Positions 34,340 through 43,185 of a stretch of DNA of 64,000 nt are shown here, piece after piece. The notes under the pieces are model-generated. The model was given only the letters and a program-made list of their open reading frames with translations, was not told the origin of the DNA and searched no databases. Location of the stretch: positions 62,001 through 126,000 of the forward strand of contig MU119322.1 in assembly GCA_014904845.1 (NCBI GenBank), in the 5' to 3' direction. The number at the start of each line of letters is the position of its first letter. Position 1 is the stretch's first letter. Position numbers and translations under genes: made by a program. Origin of the DNA: Acephala macrosclerotiorum. Its lineage: Eukaryota; Ascomycota; Leotiomycetes; Helotiales; Mollisiaceae.

Positions 34340-35443
34340 TCAGGTGAGCTTCACATTCTCTATTCCTTTACAGGCAGCAATCAACATCTCCTCAAACAAA
34401 GTCGGTTTCTTCATCTCCCCTCTATCCCAAGCATCAGTCAATTCCCGATAACTGATCAAATCCGCCCTCATCGAAGTCCCTACGTTTTCCTTCCCTCGAC
34501 CAATACCTTCAACCCATCCTTGACCCCGAGTGGGAGCCCATACATCATCCCACATTCCCCCATTCCTATCCAAGGGCAATGCTTCCACGAACAGTGAGAG
34601 CGTGAATGTCCCAGATGTCATAACGGAATGCACACCGAGTATCATGTGGCCGATGTGTAATGATCGTCGGAGCGACTCGCCTAGGATCCAGGCGTGGTAG
34701 GGGGACATTGAGCTCGGCAAAGAGGTTGGTGCTAGGTTGTACATTTTGTGTATTTGGGCTCGTAGCAGAGGAAGGCGGGCTACGGCAGCGGTGTGGAGTT
34801 CTGGATGTGATGGAATTTGTGATAGGAGGGTCAATATCTGGAGTAGGATAAGAGACTGGAAACTAGCGAGCTGGGAGATGAAAGTGTGTGTTTTGGCGAT
34901 AGAATTTAGGATCATGGTTGTGGTATTCCTAATGGCGTCGGCGATGAGGTCGCTGTTGTGGGGTGTGAGTTGGGAGTGGATGGCGCAGAGGATGAAGGTT
35001 GAGGATAGGGGTTCAGGGAAGCGGCATTTGGTCTGGAAGAGGCGTTCGTGGATGAAGAGGGTTCCGCCTGTGCGGACAAATGTTTGGGGGAAGCGGAGAA
35101 GGCGGCTTTTTAGGTAGTGGACGGTACAGGGTCCCATTGGGAGGACTAACTTGGGGGCTTCGAGGACGATGTGGTCTAGTGATAAGGTGACGGGGATTTC
35201 AAAGGAAAGTTGGTCTCCATTGTTGTTATGGAGAGGTCGAATTTCCCGAGAGATGTTGGCGGAGATGAGAGAGGAGTTGCCGGAAGAGGACAAGTCCCCA
35301 CTGAACCCGGGTTGATTCTTGTACTTGCATGTCAAGTGCTTTGCGGTGCATCTTTGGCATTGAGGCAGGGTTCGAGAGCATTTTCTTTTGGCTTTGATGC
35401 ACCCTTCACATGCTTTCGCAAGAGTCACTTGGCTGTTTTCCAT
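34340..35443 (-). CDS. Zn2Cys6 (Gal4-type) transcription factor
   Basis: Single exon, 367 residues from the ATG at 35443. The zinc cluster is at residues 12-39 with the exact spacing C-x2-C-x6-C-x6-C-x2-C-x6-C (CEGCIKAKRKC then CQRCTAKHLTC). A basic Lys/Arg stretch lies between the first and second halves. The rest is a helical regulatory domain with no recognised middle-homology motif. At 367 residues it is short for the family, similar to pathway-specific aflR-like regulators, though AflR domains are not evident. It is divergent from the NmrA-like gene across a 550 bp shared promoter, a common arrangement for a local regulator and its target. C-rich to G-rich sense-strand switch at about 34640. 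Confidence 0.88.
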   Translation of the reverse strand: MENSQVTLAKACEGCIKAKRKCSRTLPQCQRCTAKHLTCKYKNQPGFSGDLSSSGNSSLISANISREIRPLHNNNGDQLSFEIPVTLSLDHIVLEAPKLVLPMGPCTVHYLKSRLLRFPQTFVRTGGTLFIHERLFQTKCRFPEPLSSTFILCAIHSQLTPHNSDLIADAIRNTTTMILNSIAKTHTFISQLASFQSLILLQILTLLSQIPSHPELHTAAVARLPLLRAQIHKMYNLAPTSLPSSMSPYHAWILGESLRRSLHIGHMILGVHSVMTSGTFTLSLFVEALPLDRNGGMWDDVWAPTRGQGWVEGIGRGKENVGTSMRADLISYRELTDAWDRGEMKKPTLFEEMLIAACKGIENVKLT

Positions 35444-35993
35444 CTTGGCTGTGAAGCAACGCTAACATTTTTGCAAACAGAAATAAAAGAAGCCAGAAAA
35501 AACTGGACCAGCTTGATGTTGTCCGTCTAGGACATAATCTTGCTTACGATACAATGCTGCCGAGAGGCTGAAGTCGTCATGATAGGACTCATCAAGCGGT
35601 GGAGACTAGTACTATTCGGGAACGGGGAGATAACGTACATTTTGCAGGGGACTCAGTGGAAGCTAAACCTCTTCCGCTGTAGTTCCCCGCTGTTTCCTGC
35701 GCTCCATCCAACTCTCCGCTCCAAGGACATTTATGAACTCTGACATTAATCAACAAGTATTATACCTACACCAGGTACGAGCAGCAAGGCATTGCATTGT
35801 ACGTCCGTAACTGGACCTTTCGTTCATTTTAATTTTGAGTCATAATGGCTTTGGTACAACCGAAGATCAAGTATAAATGTACCAAGTCTCTCACTGACTT
35901 TTGGACATTCTCCTTGCACAATTTCATCAGACTTCAAATCCAAGAAACACATCCTCATTACCGAGCATCATCTTAATTTCCCAAATCTCAATC
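35444..35993. other. Shared promoter of Zn2Cys6 factor and NmrA-like reductase
   Basis: 550 bp between opposed start codons. Several CGG/CCG triplets occur (for example CAAGCGGTGG at 35594-35603, CATTCGGG-type sequence at 35615-35622). They could be Zn2Cys6 sites, but I cannot identify a clear inverted pair. Confidence 0.45.
35872..35878 (+). promoter_or_regulatory. TATA box of NmrA-like gene
   Basis: TATAAAT, 122 bp upstream of the ATG at 35994, followed by a C/A/T-rich leader. Position and sequence fit a TATA-type inducible promoter. Confidence 0.5.
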
Positions 35994-36911
35994 ATGTCTT
36001 CCCAAATCAAAAACGTCATCATAATCGGAGCATCAGGCAGCATTGGCCCCGCAACCATCTCCGCTCTCCTCTCCAGTGGCTTCAACGTCTCAGTCCTCAC
36101 CCGCCTCACATCAACATCAACCTTGTCCTCCACCGTCACCGTCATCCGCACAGACTACAGCACGGCCTCCCTCCTCTCCGCCTTCGCCAATCAAGATGCC
36201 ATCGTCTCCGCCATCGCAACATTCTCCACTTCCCTCCAAGCCTCCATAATCGACGCCGCCGTCACCGCAGGCGTAAAACGTTTCATACCCTCCGAATACG
36301 GAATCGACACCCAGGTCCCTGAAGTAGCTACTCTCCTTCCACCCGCAAAGCCGAAACAAGATACCATCGCCCACTTGCGCACCAAGGAAAAGGAAGGTAT
36401 GAGCTGGACAGCGATTTGTGTTGGTACTTTTTTTGATTGGACGTTTGAGAGGTCGGGGTTGCAGGGATGGGATTTGCCTGGGAGGAAGGTGACGATTTTT
36501 GGGGATGGGGAGTATGAGTATGAAGCTACGAATTTGGGACAGATTGGGAGGGCTATTGCTGCTGTGCTTCTTCCTGAGCATTTTGAAGAGACAAAGAATC
36601 TATACCTGTATGTGAACTCGTTCACGACGACGCAGAATGAGGTGTTGAAGATGTTGGAGATGATCACAGGAGATAAATTTGAGGCGGAGCATAAGAGTGT
36701 GGAGGAGACGTATGATATGGGACTTGAGCAGTTGAGAAACGGAAGCATGAAGGGGATTAGTGTTATTACGGCGGTGTTGTATGGAAAAGGGGGTGTGAAT
36801 AATTTTTCGAAGACGAGGGGGTTGTGGAACGAGAGGTTGGGGCTGCCAGTGGAGAGTTTGGAGGGGTGTTTGAGGGGCGTTGTTAGAGAGTTGGGGGAGG
36901 TGAAGAAGTGA
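35994..36911 (+). CDS. NmrA-like / isoflavone-reductase-like NAD(P)-binding protein
   Basis: Single exon, 305 residues from the ATG at 35994 (AATCATGTCTTC). The N-terminus VIIIGASGSIGPATISALL has the GxxGxxG dinucleotide motif (residues 12-18). VTAGVKRFIPSEYGID follows, the signature of the phenylcoumaran-benzylic-ether-reductase/NmrA subfamily of atypical short-chain dehydrogenases, then GMSWTAICVGTFFDW. It either reduces an aromatic substrate or acts as a redox-sensing regulator; the sequence does not decide. It is divergent from a Zn2Cys6 factor. Strong base-skew switch at about 36390: the first half uses C-ending codons, the second GGG/GAG/TTG-type codons. Confidence 0.9.
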   Translation: MSSQIKNVIIIGASGSIGPATISALLSSGFNVSVLTRLTSTSTLSSTVTVIRTDYSTASLLSAFANQDAIVSAIATFSTSLQASIIDAAVTAGVKRFIPSEYGIDTQVPEVATLLPPAKPKQDTIAHLRTKEKEGMSWTAICVGTFFDWTFERSGLQGWDLPGRKVTIFGDGEYEYEATNLGQIGRAIAAVLLPEHFEETKNLYLYVNSFTTTQNEVLKMLEMITGDKFEAEHKSVEETYDMGLEQLRNGSMKGISVITAVLYGKGGVNNFSKTRGLWNERLGLPVESLEGCLRGVVRELGEVKK

Positions 36912-37329
36912 GTGAGTGTGGGGTTGAGTGGATGTTTTAATCGACGTGAGACTTCGGTGCTGAAAGATGTCGGCACGGGGGGGTGGAGTTGGGTGAAAGT
37001 AAGGTGTCGAGTGAATGTTCAAGAAATTACGTTTGAAAATTGTCAAATCCAATTCAGTCATTCTAGGGGTATATTCTCCAACATGAACTCTGAGCTCCAA
37101 TACCTATACAAGTTTCGGAAGCACTCAACGGAAACAAGAAGTAAGCAATCTCGGCAAACTTGAAAATCTCCTCCTGTTCACAACCTTAATATCCTTCTCG
37201 TTCTCAAATGACTCGTCAGACGAGTACTGTTTCTCACTCTCTCCCATCTTTACAATTTTAATCTCTTTCTCGTGTCTCTCCTTCTCCTCCTCAACCTCTC
37301 CAACACTCAAATTAATTTTATACTCCTTC
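36912..37329. other. Intergenic 36912-37329
   Basis: Includes a pyrimidine-rich plus strand from about 37165 to 37330. On the minus strand this reads as a Lys/Glu-rich open frame of about 70 codons. I regard that as low-complexity sequence rather than a gene. Confidence 0.45.
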
Positions 37330-37600
37330 TCATTCTTCACCGCCCCCCTTCCTGCTCACAACACTCATTCGCCTCTTATTCGTGGCTTTCAAAAACAGAA
37401 ACCCCTCTTCATCAATAAATCCTCTATCCCCAATCTTGAAGGTTCCGGCTTTGGTGAATCCAGGCATGTTCGTGAGAGATGTGTACCCGGGGCGATACTA
37501 GAGCCTAGGACGCAGACTTGTCCGATCTCTCCGCGGGGAAGGGGGTTCTCGTTGGAGTCGAGGATCACCATTTCGAGCAAGACCTGGATGATGCACAGAA
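37330..37600 (-). pseudogene. Adenylate-forming enzyme (AMP-binding/acyl-CoA synthetase) fragment, frameshifted
   Basis: On the minus strand, VLLEMVILDSNENPLPRGEIG then QVCVLGSSIAPG matches the conserved GEI(C)-V-GP strand region of AMP-binding enzymes. The homology then continues in another frame: YTSLTNMPGFTKAGTFKIGD then RGFIDEEGFLFLKATNKRRM. This contains the F.TGD-like and D.DGF..L..R.K motifs. The frame changes near 37493, where the last base of the first part is effectively missing. The fragment ends at TGA (37330-37332). Only about 90 codons of a normally 550-residue protein remain, and neither adenylation core motif is present. A relic, not a working gene. Confidence 0.7.
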
Positions 37601-38566
37601 CGAGATACTTGCAATAGGACGAGGAGAAAGTAAGTAGTGGTGCGTACCTCTTATTCAACTTCTTTACTTTCCATGATGTTACTATTCCGAGTCGATCGCT
37701 TTAGGTATCCGGCTCAGAGACCGAAAGAGCAGGTCGACAGTGCTGAGATACGGTGTTGGTGCAGATTTGTGTGGGTTAGCGACTGCGCCACAGGCCTCGA
37801 CTGGCTAGAGTGAGGCTTGGTATGCTGTAGATCAGGGTCAAAATTTATGCTTGTTTCCCTCGGTATTGAATTATATTCCCTGTTGTCGCGTGCTCCTCCA
37901 ATACTTTTCTGGGGCCCGAGAGGCTTACCATTTGGGGAATTGTCATAGCAATGTCAAAGTCGAAGTGCGCGGCGGAGAAGTTCGAGAGGGGAATTAACCT
38001 TAAGCTTCTGCCAAAGTCCCCTCTGATTCGAAGGATGGGATGGAAATGTCTCCGCGCTGCTTGGATTTTTAAGAGCGTTCAATGAAACGCGATTCTCCTG
38101 GTTTTCGGCTTTGGCGACAAGAATCTTGACGGGGGTCCAGAATGCTTCTCATCTACAGACCACAGTTCTCCCACATGAATTGCATACTTCCTCGTATCGA
38201 GAGCCAGCCACGTCATGTCTTCCGGATGAGTTTCCGAAGGATGGTGACCTTCCAGAACATTTTTGACTGGGTCCCCACGATCTAGGTGTCAGAGTCCATG
38301 TTGCAACGAACTTGTAGAAACTACCCACCCATCCACATGGATATGGCCCACGATGAAGCCCAGAGCGTGAGATCAGACTGTCTGGTCGGCTAATAGAGAG
38401 CAGTGGATAGGAGGCTGAACAAGATGAAAAGCAGGTGGTCCCAAGATCGAGTCGAGATTCTACCCTCAGCGAGTTTACTCTCCTCGCATGGAAGCTCCGG
38501 TGACAGGGCTGAAATCCAGATTCGCCTGGGGGTTGTAAAGGATAGAGAAGACCGCATCTCAACTCT
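37601..38566. other. Intergenic 37601-38566
   Basis: Nearly 1 kb. I could not extend the adenylate-forming relic into it. A 137-codon minus-strand open frame (38149-38562) has no recognisable content and irregular composition. No gene is supported. Confidence 0.45.
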
Positions 38567-39133
38567 TCAAAATGTCAAAGATCCATTCTTGAAAGGAATC
38601 AGTGCCAGAATCACCGCTTGCACGTAATAAGCCTCTCTTCCAATCACATCACCAGTCAACAAGCCAACACTCCCATTACTCTGCTTCGAGTTACTCCTTC
38701 CAAAAACCGCATCATCTGCATGTCCTAGTTCCATGCCTCCACGAACCAATTTTGCTACTTCCTCAGGTTGATAGAAGGTCGCTGTTCGTGCTTTCCCGGT
38801 CCTCCCTCTTTCACGGTCGATGATCACAATCCATGCGAATGATTGCAGAGCCCCGGCTGCCCGGTCAGGTGTGTCTTCGACTCCGCCTTCGAGGCCGATC
38901 CAGTAATCTCCTTCAGGTACTTGCTCTCGAGCACTCTGAGCACGGTTGAGGGCGCCTTGGAGGGTTTCGGCGTCTGTGAAGGGTTGCTCTGGGACGCCTG
39001 AGGGGACCGAGATGCCGTGTATTGTGTATGTGAAGTTTGGAAACATGCGCTGAAAACCCTCAAGTGCTGCAGCTATCTTGACGGGGTTCTTGGAGGCAAC
39101 GACAATTTGCTTTGATGCTGTTGTGGACGCCAT
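38567..39133 (-). CDS. Inosine/xanthosine triphosphatase-like non-canonical purine NTP phosphatase (DUF84, YjjX-like)
   Basis: Single exon, 188 residues. The N-terminal SKNPVK (14-19) is the nucleotide-binding start shared with ITPase-fold enzymes. GVPEQPFTDAETLQGALNRA, then GLEGGVED and a C-terminal NGSVGLLTGDVIGR, follow the order typical of DUF84/YjjX. These proteins hydrolyse ITP and XTP to keep deaminated purines out of nucleic acids. The length is normal for the family. Divergent from the MAPEG gene. The sequence appears intact, unlike the flanking relic and frameshifted genes. Confidence 0.9.
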   Translation of the reverse strand: MASTTASKQIVVASKNPVKIAAALEGFQRMFPNFTYTIHGISVPSGVPEQPFTDAETLQGALNRAQSAREQVPEGDYWIGLEGGVEDTPDRAAGALQSFAWIVIIDRERGRTGKARTATFYQPEEVAKLVRGGMELGHADDAVFGRSNSKQSNGSVGLLTGDVIGREAYYVQAVILALIPFKNGSLTF

Positions 39134-39862
39134 AGTATTGACTTTGGCGAAGGCTGGTCGAGACTGGTTCAGCGAGTTCTACGGGAGGGCCCGTGATTTG
39201 CCCGCGTCTTTATATATATATATATATATATACATATATAAAGTGATCCAGAACAGACAATTGAATGTATCCAAGTAGAGTCGTCACAGAAGGAAGGAAG
39301 GACGGGATGAATGATCACCAAAGATGGGAGCCAAAGCACGTACCCATACTCATAGCTAACCCTGATTAGGCGTAGCCCCAATCGCTCTGTACTGTAAGAC
39401 GATGACTTCTCAAAAATTATATCCTCTCTTCCTTTACTCCCAAGTTCTCAACAGTGTTGGCTTCGTCAAGTGACGGAAAAGTGCGCTTAGGAGATCTCAC
39501 TTTCTCGGCGATATTCTGCGCATCTCAAACTCTCGCATCCGCGGGCCAATAGCCTGGTCGTATCGATCCAATACCGAGGAACCCATCGCAAGGAAGCATC
39601 GAGGAGCTGCTATACGGTGCCTCGGACGCGGACATGAAATCTTCACGCTCACTAATTTCAAGCATCAAGTCTTGACTTCCCCTTATCCAAAATTTCCTCT
39701 ATCATTTTCAAACATCTTCCTTCTCCTTCAAGAGTACAAGTCGTCCTTCACCAGCTCTCAATCAGCGAACACTACACCACCAAACACACCAAATACTGGA
39801 AGATTCGTCTTGCCTCATTTCCTCCACGTTGTCCATTCTCACGCGCATTGTCAGACGGAATC
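39134..39862. other. Intergenic 39134-39862
   Basis: Divergent promoter region of the DUF84 and MAPEG genes, containing the TA repeat at 39210. The last 150 bp are C/A-rich leader. Nothing else is recognised. Confidence 0.5.
39210..39240. repeat. (TA)n microsatellite
   Basis: About 31 bp of TA repeats with one TACATA interruption, about 80 bp upstream of the DUF84 start codon. It may double as a TATA region. Confidence 0.9.
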
Positions 39863-40305
39863 ATGACCAACCTCTCGTTCTGTGCAGTCCCTGCATATTA
39901 TGCTTTGACCATGATCCCACACGCCTACGCGACTCTCATGATGAAGAAAGCCAACAACGGGCGATGGAGCAACGCCAGCCCAAATTCAACAACTTGGTCG
40001 AATCGCTGCGCAAATCAACACCAGCCGACATCTTCAATCGCTACGAACGAGCCAGGGCTTGCCACAGGAACGGTATGGAGAATCTCCCACTCTTCATTGG
40101 AGCAATTCTTGCAGGAAACACAGCCAAACTGGACACCAATGCTTTTGTCGTCGGATATCTGCTTTCGCGCATTGCATACACTTTGGCTTATATCAACGTC
40201 AGCAATCCAAAGATCAGCTACATTCGAAGCATTTTTTGGAACGTGGGCCCTATGTGGTGCTTGTGGGTGTTCGTCGAGGGTGGTCTAGCTATGACTGAGG
40301 AGTAG
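39863..40305 (+). pseudogene. MAPEG-family membrane protein gene with a one-base frameshift
   Basis: The ATG at 39863 starts TNLSFCAVPAYYALTMIPHAYA, the usual first helix of fungal MAPEG proteins (glutathione-dependent eicosanoid-type membrane enzymes). Homology continues past NNGRWSNA, but the expected following segment (PKFNNLVESLRKSTPADIFN, then RYERARACHRNGMENLPLF) lies in the frame one base earlier. The switch must occur near 39975-39980. A single missing base there would restore a protein of about 147 residues with four hydrophobic helices, ending FVEGGLAMTEE. The only GT before and AG after would remove the conserved first helix, so an intron does not explain it. Either the gene is broken or the assembly lacks one base. 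The rest of the coding sequence is well preserved. Confidence 0.75.
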
Positions 40306-40915
40306 AAGAAGAGCTGAATTTCACATGCCAAAGCAAAGAAAAGGGAATAGAGGCTCTATAAGGCTGATCTCACGTCAGGACCAAAATTGAAGTTGAGGTT
40401 ACACTTGTTTTCTCAGCTGTAAAGGCTTCACGTGTGGTGGCAGCCAATGAGACAGTGGTGTTCCTTGGGCCGAAGACTCACATAAATGAAGCGACGAATA
40501 GCAGCCGAAACGTCAAATCGTTGCATACAGCGTCTTTCCTCTGTTCTGTCTGTTGCATCCTGTCTTGGATTGGTATTGTGATCGCAGATGTGGTCAAGAT
40601 GGTGCTCGCGTAGCTACGAGCTACCTTTATAAGGAAGGATCGAGATGATCGCCTCTCGGCTCGTTCATGGGAGCGCTTCATGCCTCAAGACTCCAGCTAA
40701 AATATTATGTTCAGCTATTGAAGCTTGAGGCAGCTACCTAGAAAGCCTTTCACATGTTGTGGCTCAATCTTCAGTCCATGTTTGCTTTTGCCGTGGCTGT
40801 CACACAGCATATTTGAGACAAGCTGGAATGTCAGCCTTTGCGAAGCAATCCCTTCCTTCACTCATGGCTTTTAAAGGCGTCATAGCCCACGCGTTGAAAT
40901 CTACAGTAACCTACA
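40306..40915. other. Intergenic 40306-40915
   Basis: 3' flank of the MAPEG gene and 5' leader of the serine hydrolase. The open frame from 40759 in another phase is not supported. Confidence 0.5.
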
Positions 40916-42351
40916 ATGTCAATCATGGATGGAACCAAGACGAGCAAGACCGGCAGTGGCCGCATCATGGAGAAACTCACCACGATCCGCAGACCTATGA
41001 CGAATGGAACACTCGAGCCTCAAGCTGGCAACGGCAGAATCAACATGAATCAATCATTCGGCCAGAATCCATTCGTCACTATTCCTCAAGATATCGACCA
41101 GAATCCTTTCCGTCTCGTCTGGGATGATCTTCAATCCGTATTCTTGCTCAGCAAATTGCTTCCCTTGATCATCGTTCCTTTCAATTTCAATTCTGGCCCT
41201 CTGGACGAATTGTATCCATCATGGTCGAACATCTGGGCTGTAGCCCTTCACGTGATTCTCCTCTTCACTCAATTGCTAATGATCATCACCCTGCCGATCA
41301 TGGCTGTCATTTTCTGGTTCCTTCCCGGTCTTCTGAATTTGCTGTATTTTGCAGCTTTTGTTGGCATAACTCTCTTCTTCACACGACTACTCAATGGGCC
41401 ACCGACGACAGAAGCATTGGTCGGACTCCCAGATGGTATCGACCCCGTAAATGACGAGCACGAGCTATGGTTCTTCATCAATGGCGTCTCGGTTGGGTGA
41501 GTTTCCCAAATTCCATCTCCCACCTACGGGAACTACTGATAATGTCCCAGGAAAGGATGGTTGCAATCGAACCTCGACCTTCTCGCACAAACTTTCCAAC
41601 GAGAAGTTGTCGGAATCCGAAATATCACGTTCGTCTCCCCTTCCCACCGCCTCACCACCTAAGCTAACAAAAGCAATGCAGGAATGGGTTCATATTCGAC
41701 CTAATAGAATGCCTCATCCAACGAGACCTCGACTACAAAACAAGAGACATCCGACTCGGCCGCACCCAAATCCGCCAAGCTCTCGCCGCACCAGCCACCA
41801 AGAAAGTCGTCCTAATCACACATTCCCAAGGTGGAATCGAAGGTTCCTCTATCGTTGACTGGCTTCTTGCCGACCTCTCGATTGAAGTGATGTCCAAGCT
41901 CGAGATTTACAATTTCGGCAATGCTGCTCGTCACTTCAACAACCCCCTCATCAAAGCCTCGAGCCCGAATTCAGTTGGAGAAGCGAAAGGTGGGAGAGGG
42001 GAGAGGGTTATCAAGCACATCGAGCATTACGCCAATTCCCAAGACTTCGTCGCCAACATCGGTGTCCTGAATTTCACGAGTCCTCAAGCGCAACCTTACG
42101 CAGATGGAAACGCATTCTATGGGCCGGTGTTTGTGAGGGAGGGAACGGGACATTTGTTGAATATGCATTATCTGGATACTATGTTTACGATGGTAAATGG
42201 GAAAGTGGATGAAAATAATGAGTTCATTAATAGCATCGTGCAGGACAGGGGTGATAGGGTGGGGATGGCGAATGGGAATGCGTTGAAGAGGATTAAGGAT
42301 GTGAGTAGGTTGTGGGAGTATAGAAATGGTGGGAAGCCGAGTGATGATTGA
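40916..42351 (+). CDS. Membrane-anchored alpha/beta serine hydrolase, uncharacterised
   Basis: Exons 40916-41496, 41551-41628 and 41682-42351 encode 442 residues; both introns are about 54 bp. A polar N-terminus is followed by a strongly hydrophobic region (about residues 105-158, two to three membrane helices, including IFWFLPGLLNLLYFAAF). FFINGVSVGKGWL is the first strand of an alpha/beta-hydrolase domain. KKVVLITHSQGGIEGS is the nucleophile elbow with Ser268. The elbow reads T-H-S-Q-G rather than G-x-S-x-G, an unusual first residue. Candidate Asp (NSQDFVANIG) and His (HLLNMHYLD) lie in the expected order. It is probably a lipid or protein esterase at a membrane; the substrate is unknown. 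The middle exon encodes 26 residues. Base composition of the sense strand turns G-rich from about 41985. Confidence 0.82.
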
Positions 42352-43185
42352 TCGTGGGGCCCGAGCATCAGGTACATCGATGGAAGCGTTGCCGATATCA
42401 ACAAGAGGAAGTTTCAGGTCTTTAGAGAAGATGTATTAAGAAGGATCAGAGCTCAAAAAGCAAAGACTTGCCACTTTCAAACCCCAACGCCAGCCTCAAC
42501 GTCAGCTTATTGTTCAAGTCTCAAGTGCGCCTCAGCCCTTATGGTCAGCTATAGCTTCTTCGAACAACTCTGCTAGCTAGTGACGCTACTTCGACTTCTC
42601 TTTCTTAGACCATTGATACTTGCCTGGGTTCCCTCTCCTCCCCACTTAGCGACACCTTAACGCCTTTCCTTCCTTTGGGCTCATCCTCTTCGACGATCCG
42701 GGCGGCGGTCCTGCTTTCCTGTCTCCACTCGACCAGGCTCGGTCCAACATGGCAGTAGGCATAGCCAAATTCTGGAGGGTATGGATCACTGCTTTGGGCC
42801 CCTGTTTCTCAGCATTGCAAACCTGCTTCCTCCTCTCCTTTCACAAGCCCAATTGTATCTTCTGAGAACCTCTGAGATGTCAGAACCCACCTTGTAATTA
42901 CCTTGATACACTATCCTCGTGTCTCTTTGGAAGTCTTTTCTGCACCTTTAACTGAGTTTGGGCTTCTTCGTCGACTAGTTCGTTCGCTACTTCCGAAAAG
43001 TCGCTGGGTGGTCGACCAGGTATCAAGGTTTCTATAATTATCGGCATTATATATTTAAACCTACGCCATTAGTCAATGCACTAGAAATCTTCGAGGGAAT
43101 ATTAGATGCCATTGATGTCTCAGCTGTGCGGAGGGTGTTTTGGTCGTTGGGGTTGAAGTTGGTGTACATGCTCCTGAAACGCAGA
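42352..43185. other. Intergenic 42352-43185
   Basis: No gene is recognised. On the minus strand just below 43186, a different frame continues CVSGACTPTSTPTT-type sequence that belongs to the neighbouring WSC gene if a frameshift is allowed. Confidence 0.5.

Noticed and set aside
37125..37340. 71-codon Lys/Glu-rich minus-strand open frame
   Set aside because: Low-complexity sequence from a pyrimidine-rich tract beyond the adenylation relic; no family resemblance.
38149..38562. 137-codon minus-strand open frame
   Set aside because: No motif, odd composition and no splice partner; not supported.
40759..41127. Upstream open frame before the serine hydrolase as its first exon
   Set aside because: It is in a different frame from the hydrolase and overlaps its N-terminus; no splice pair joins them.
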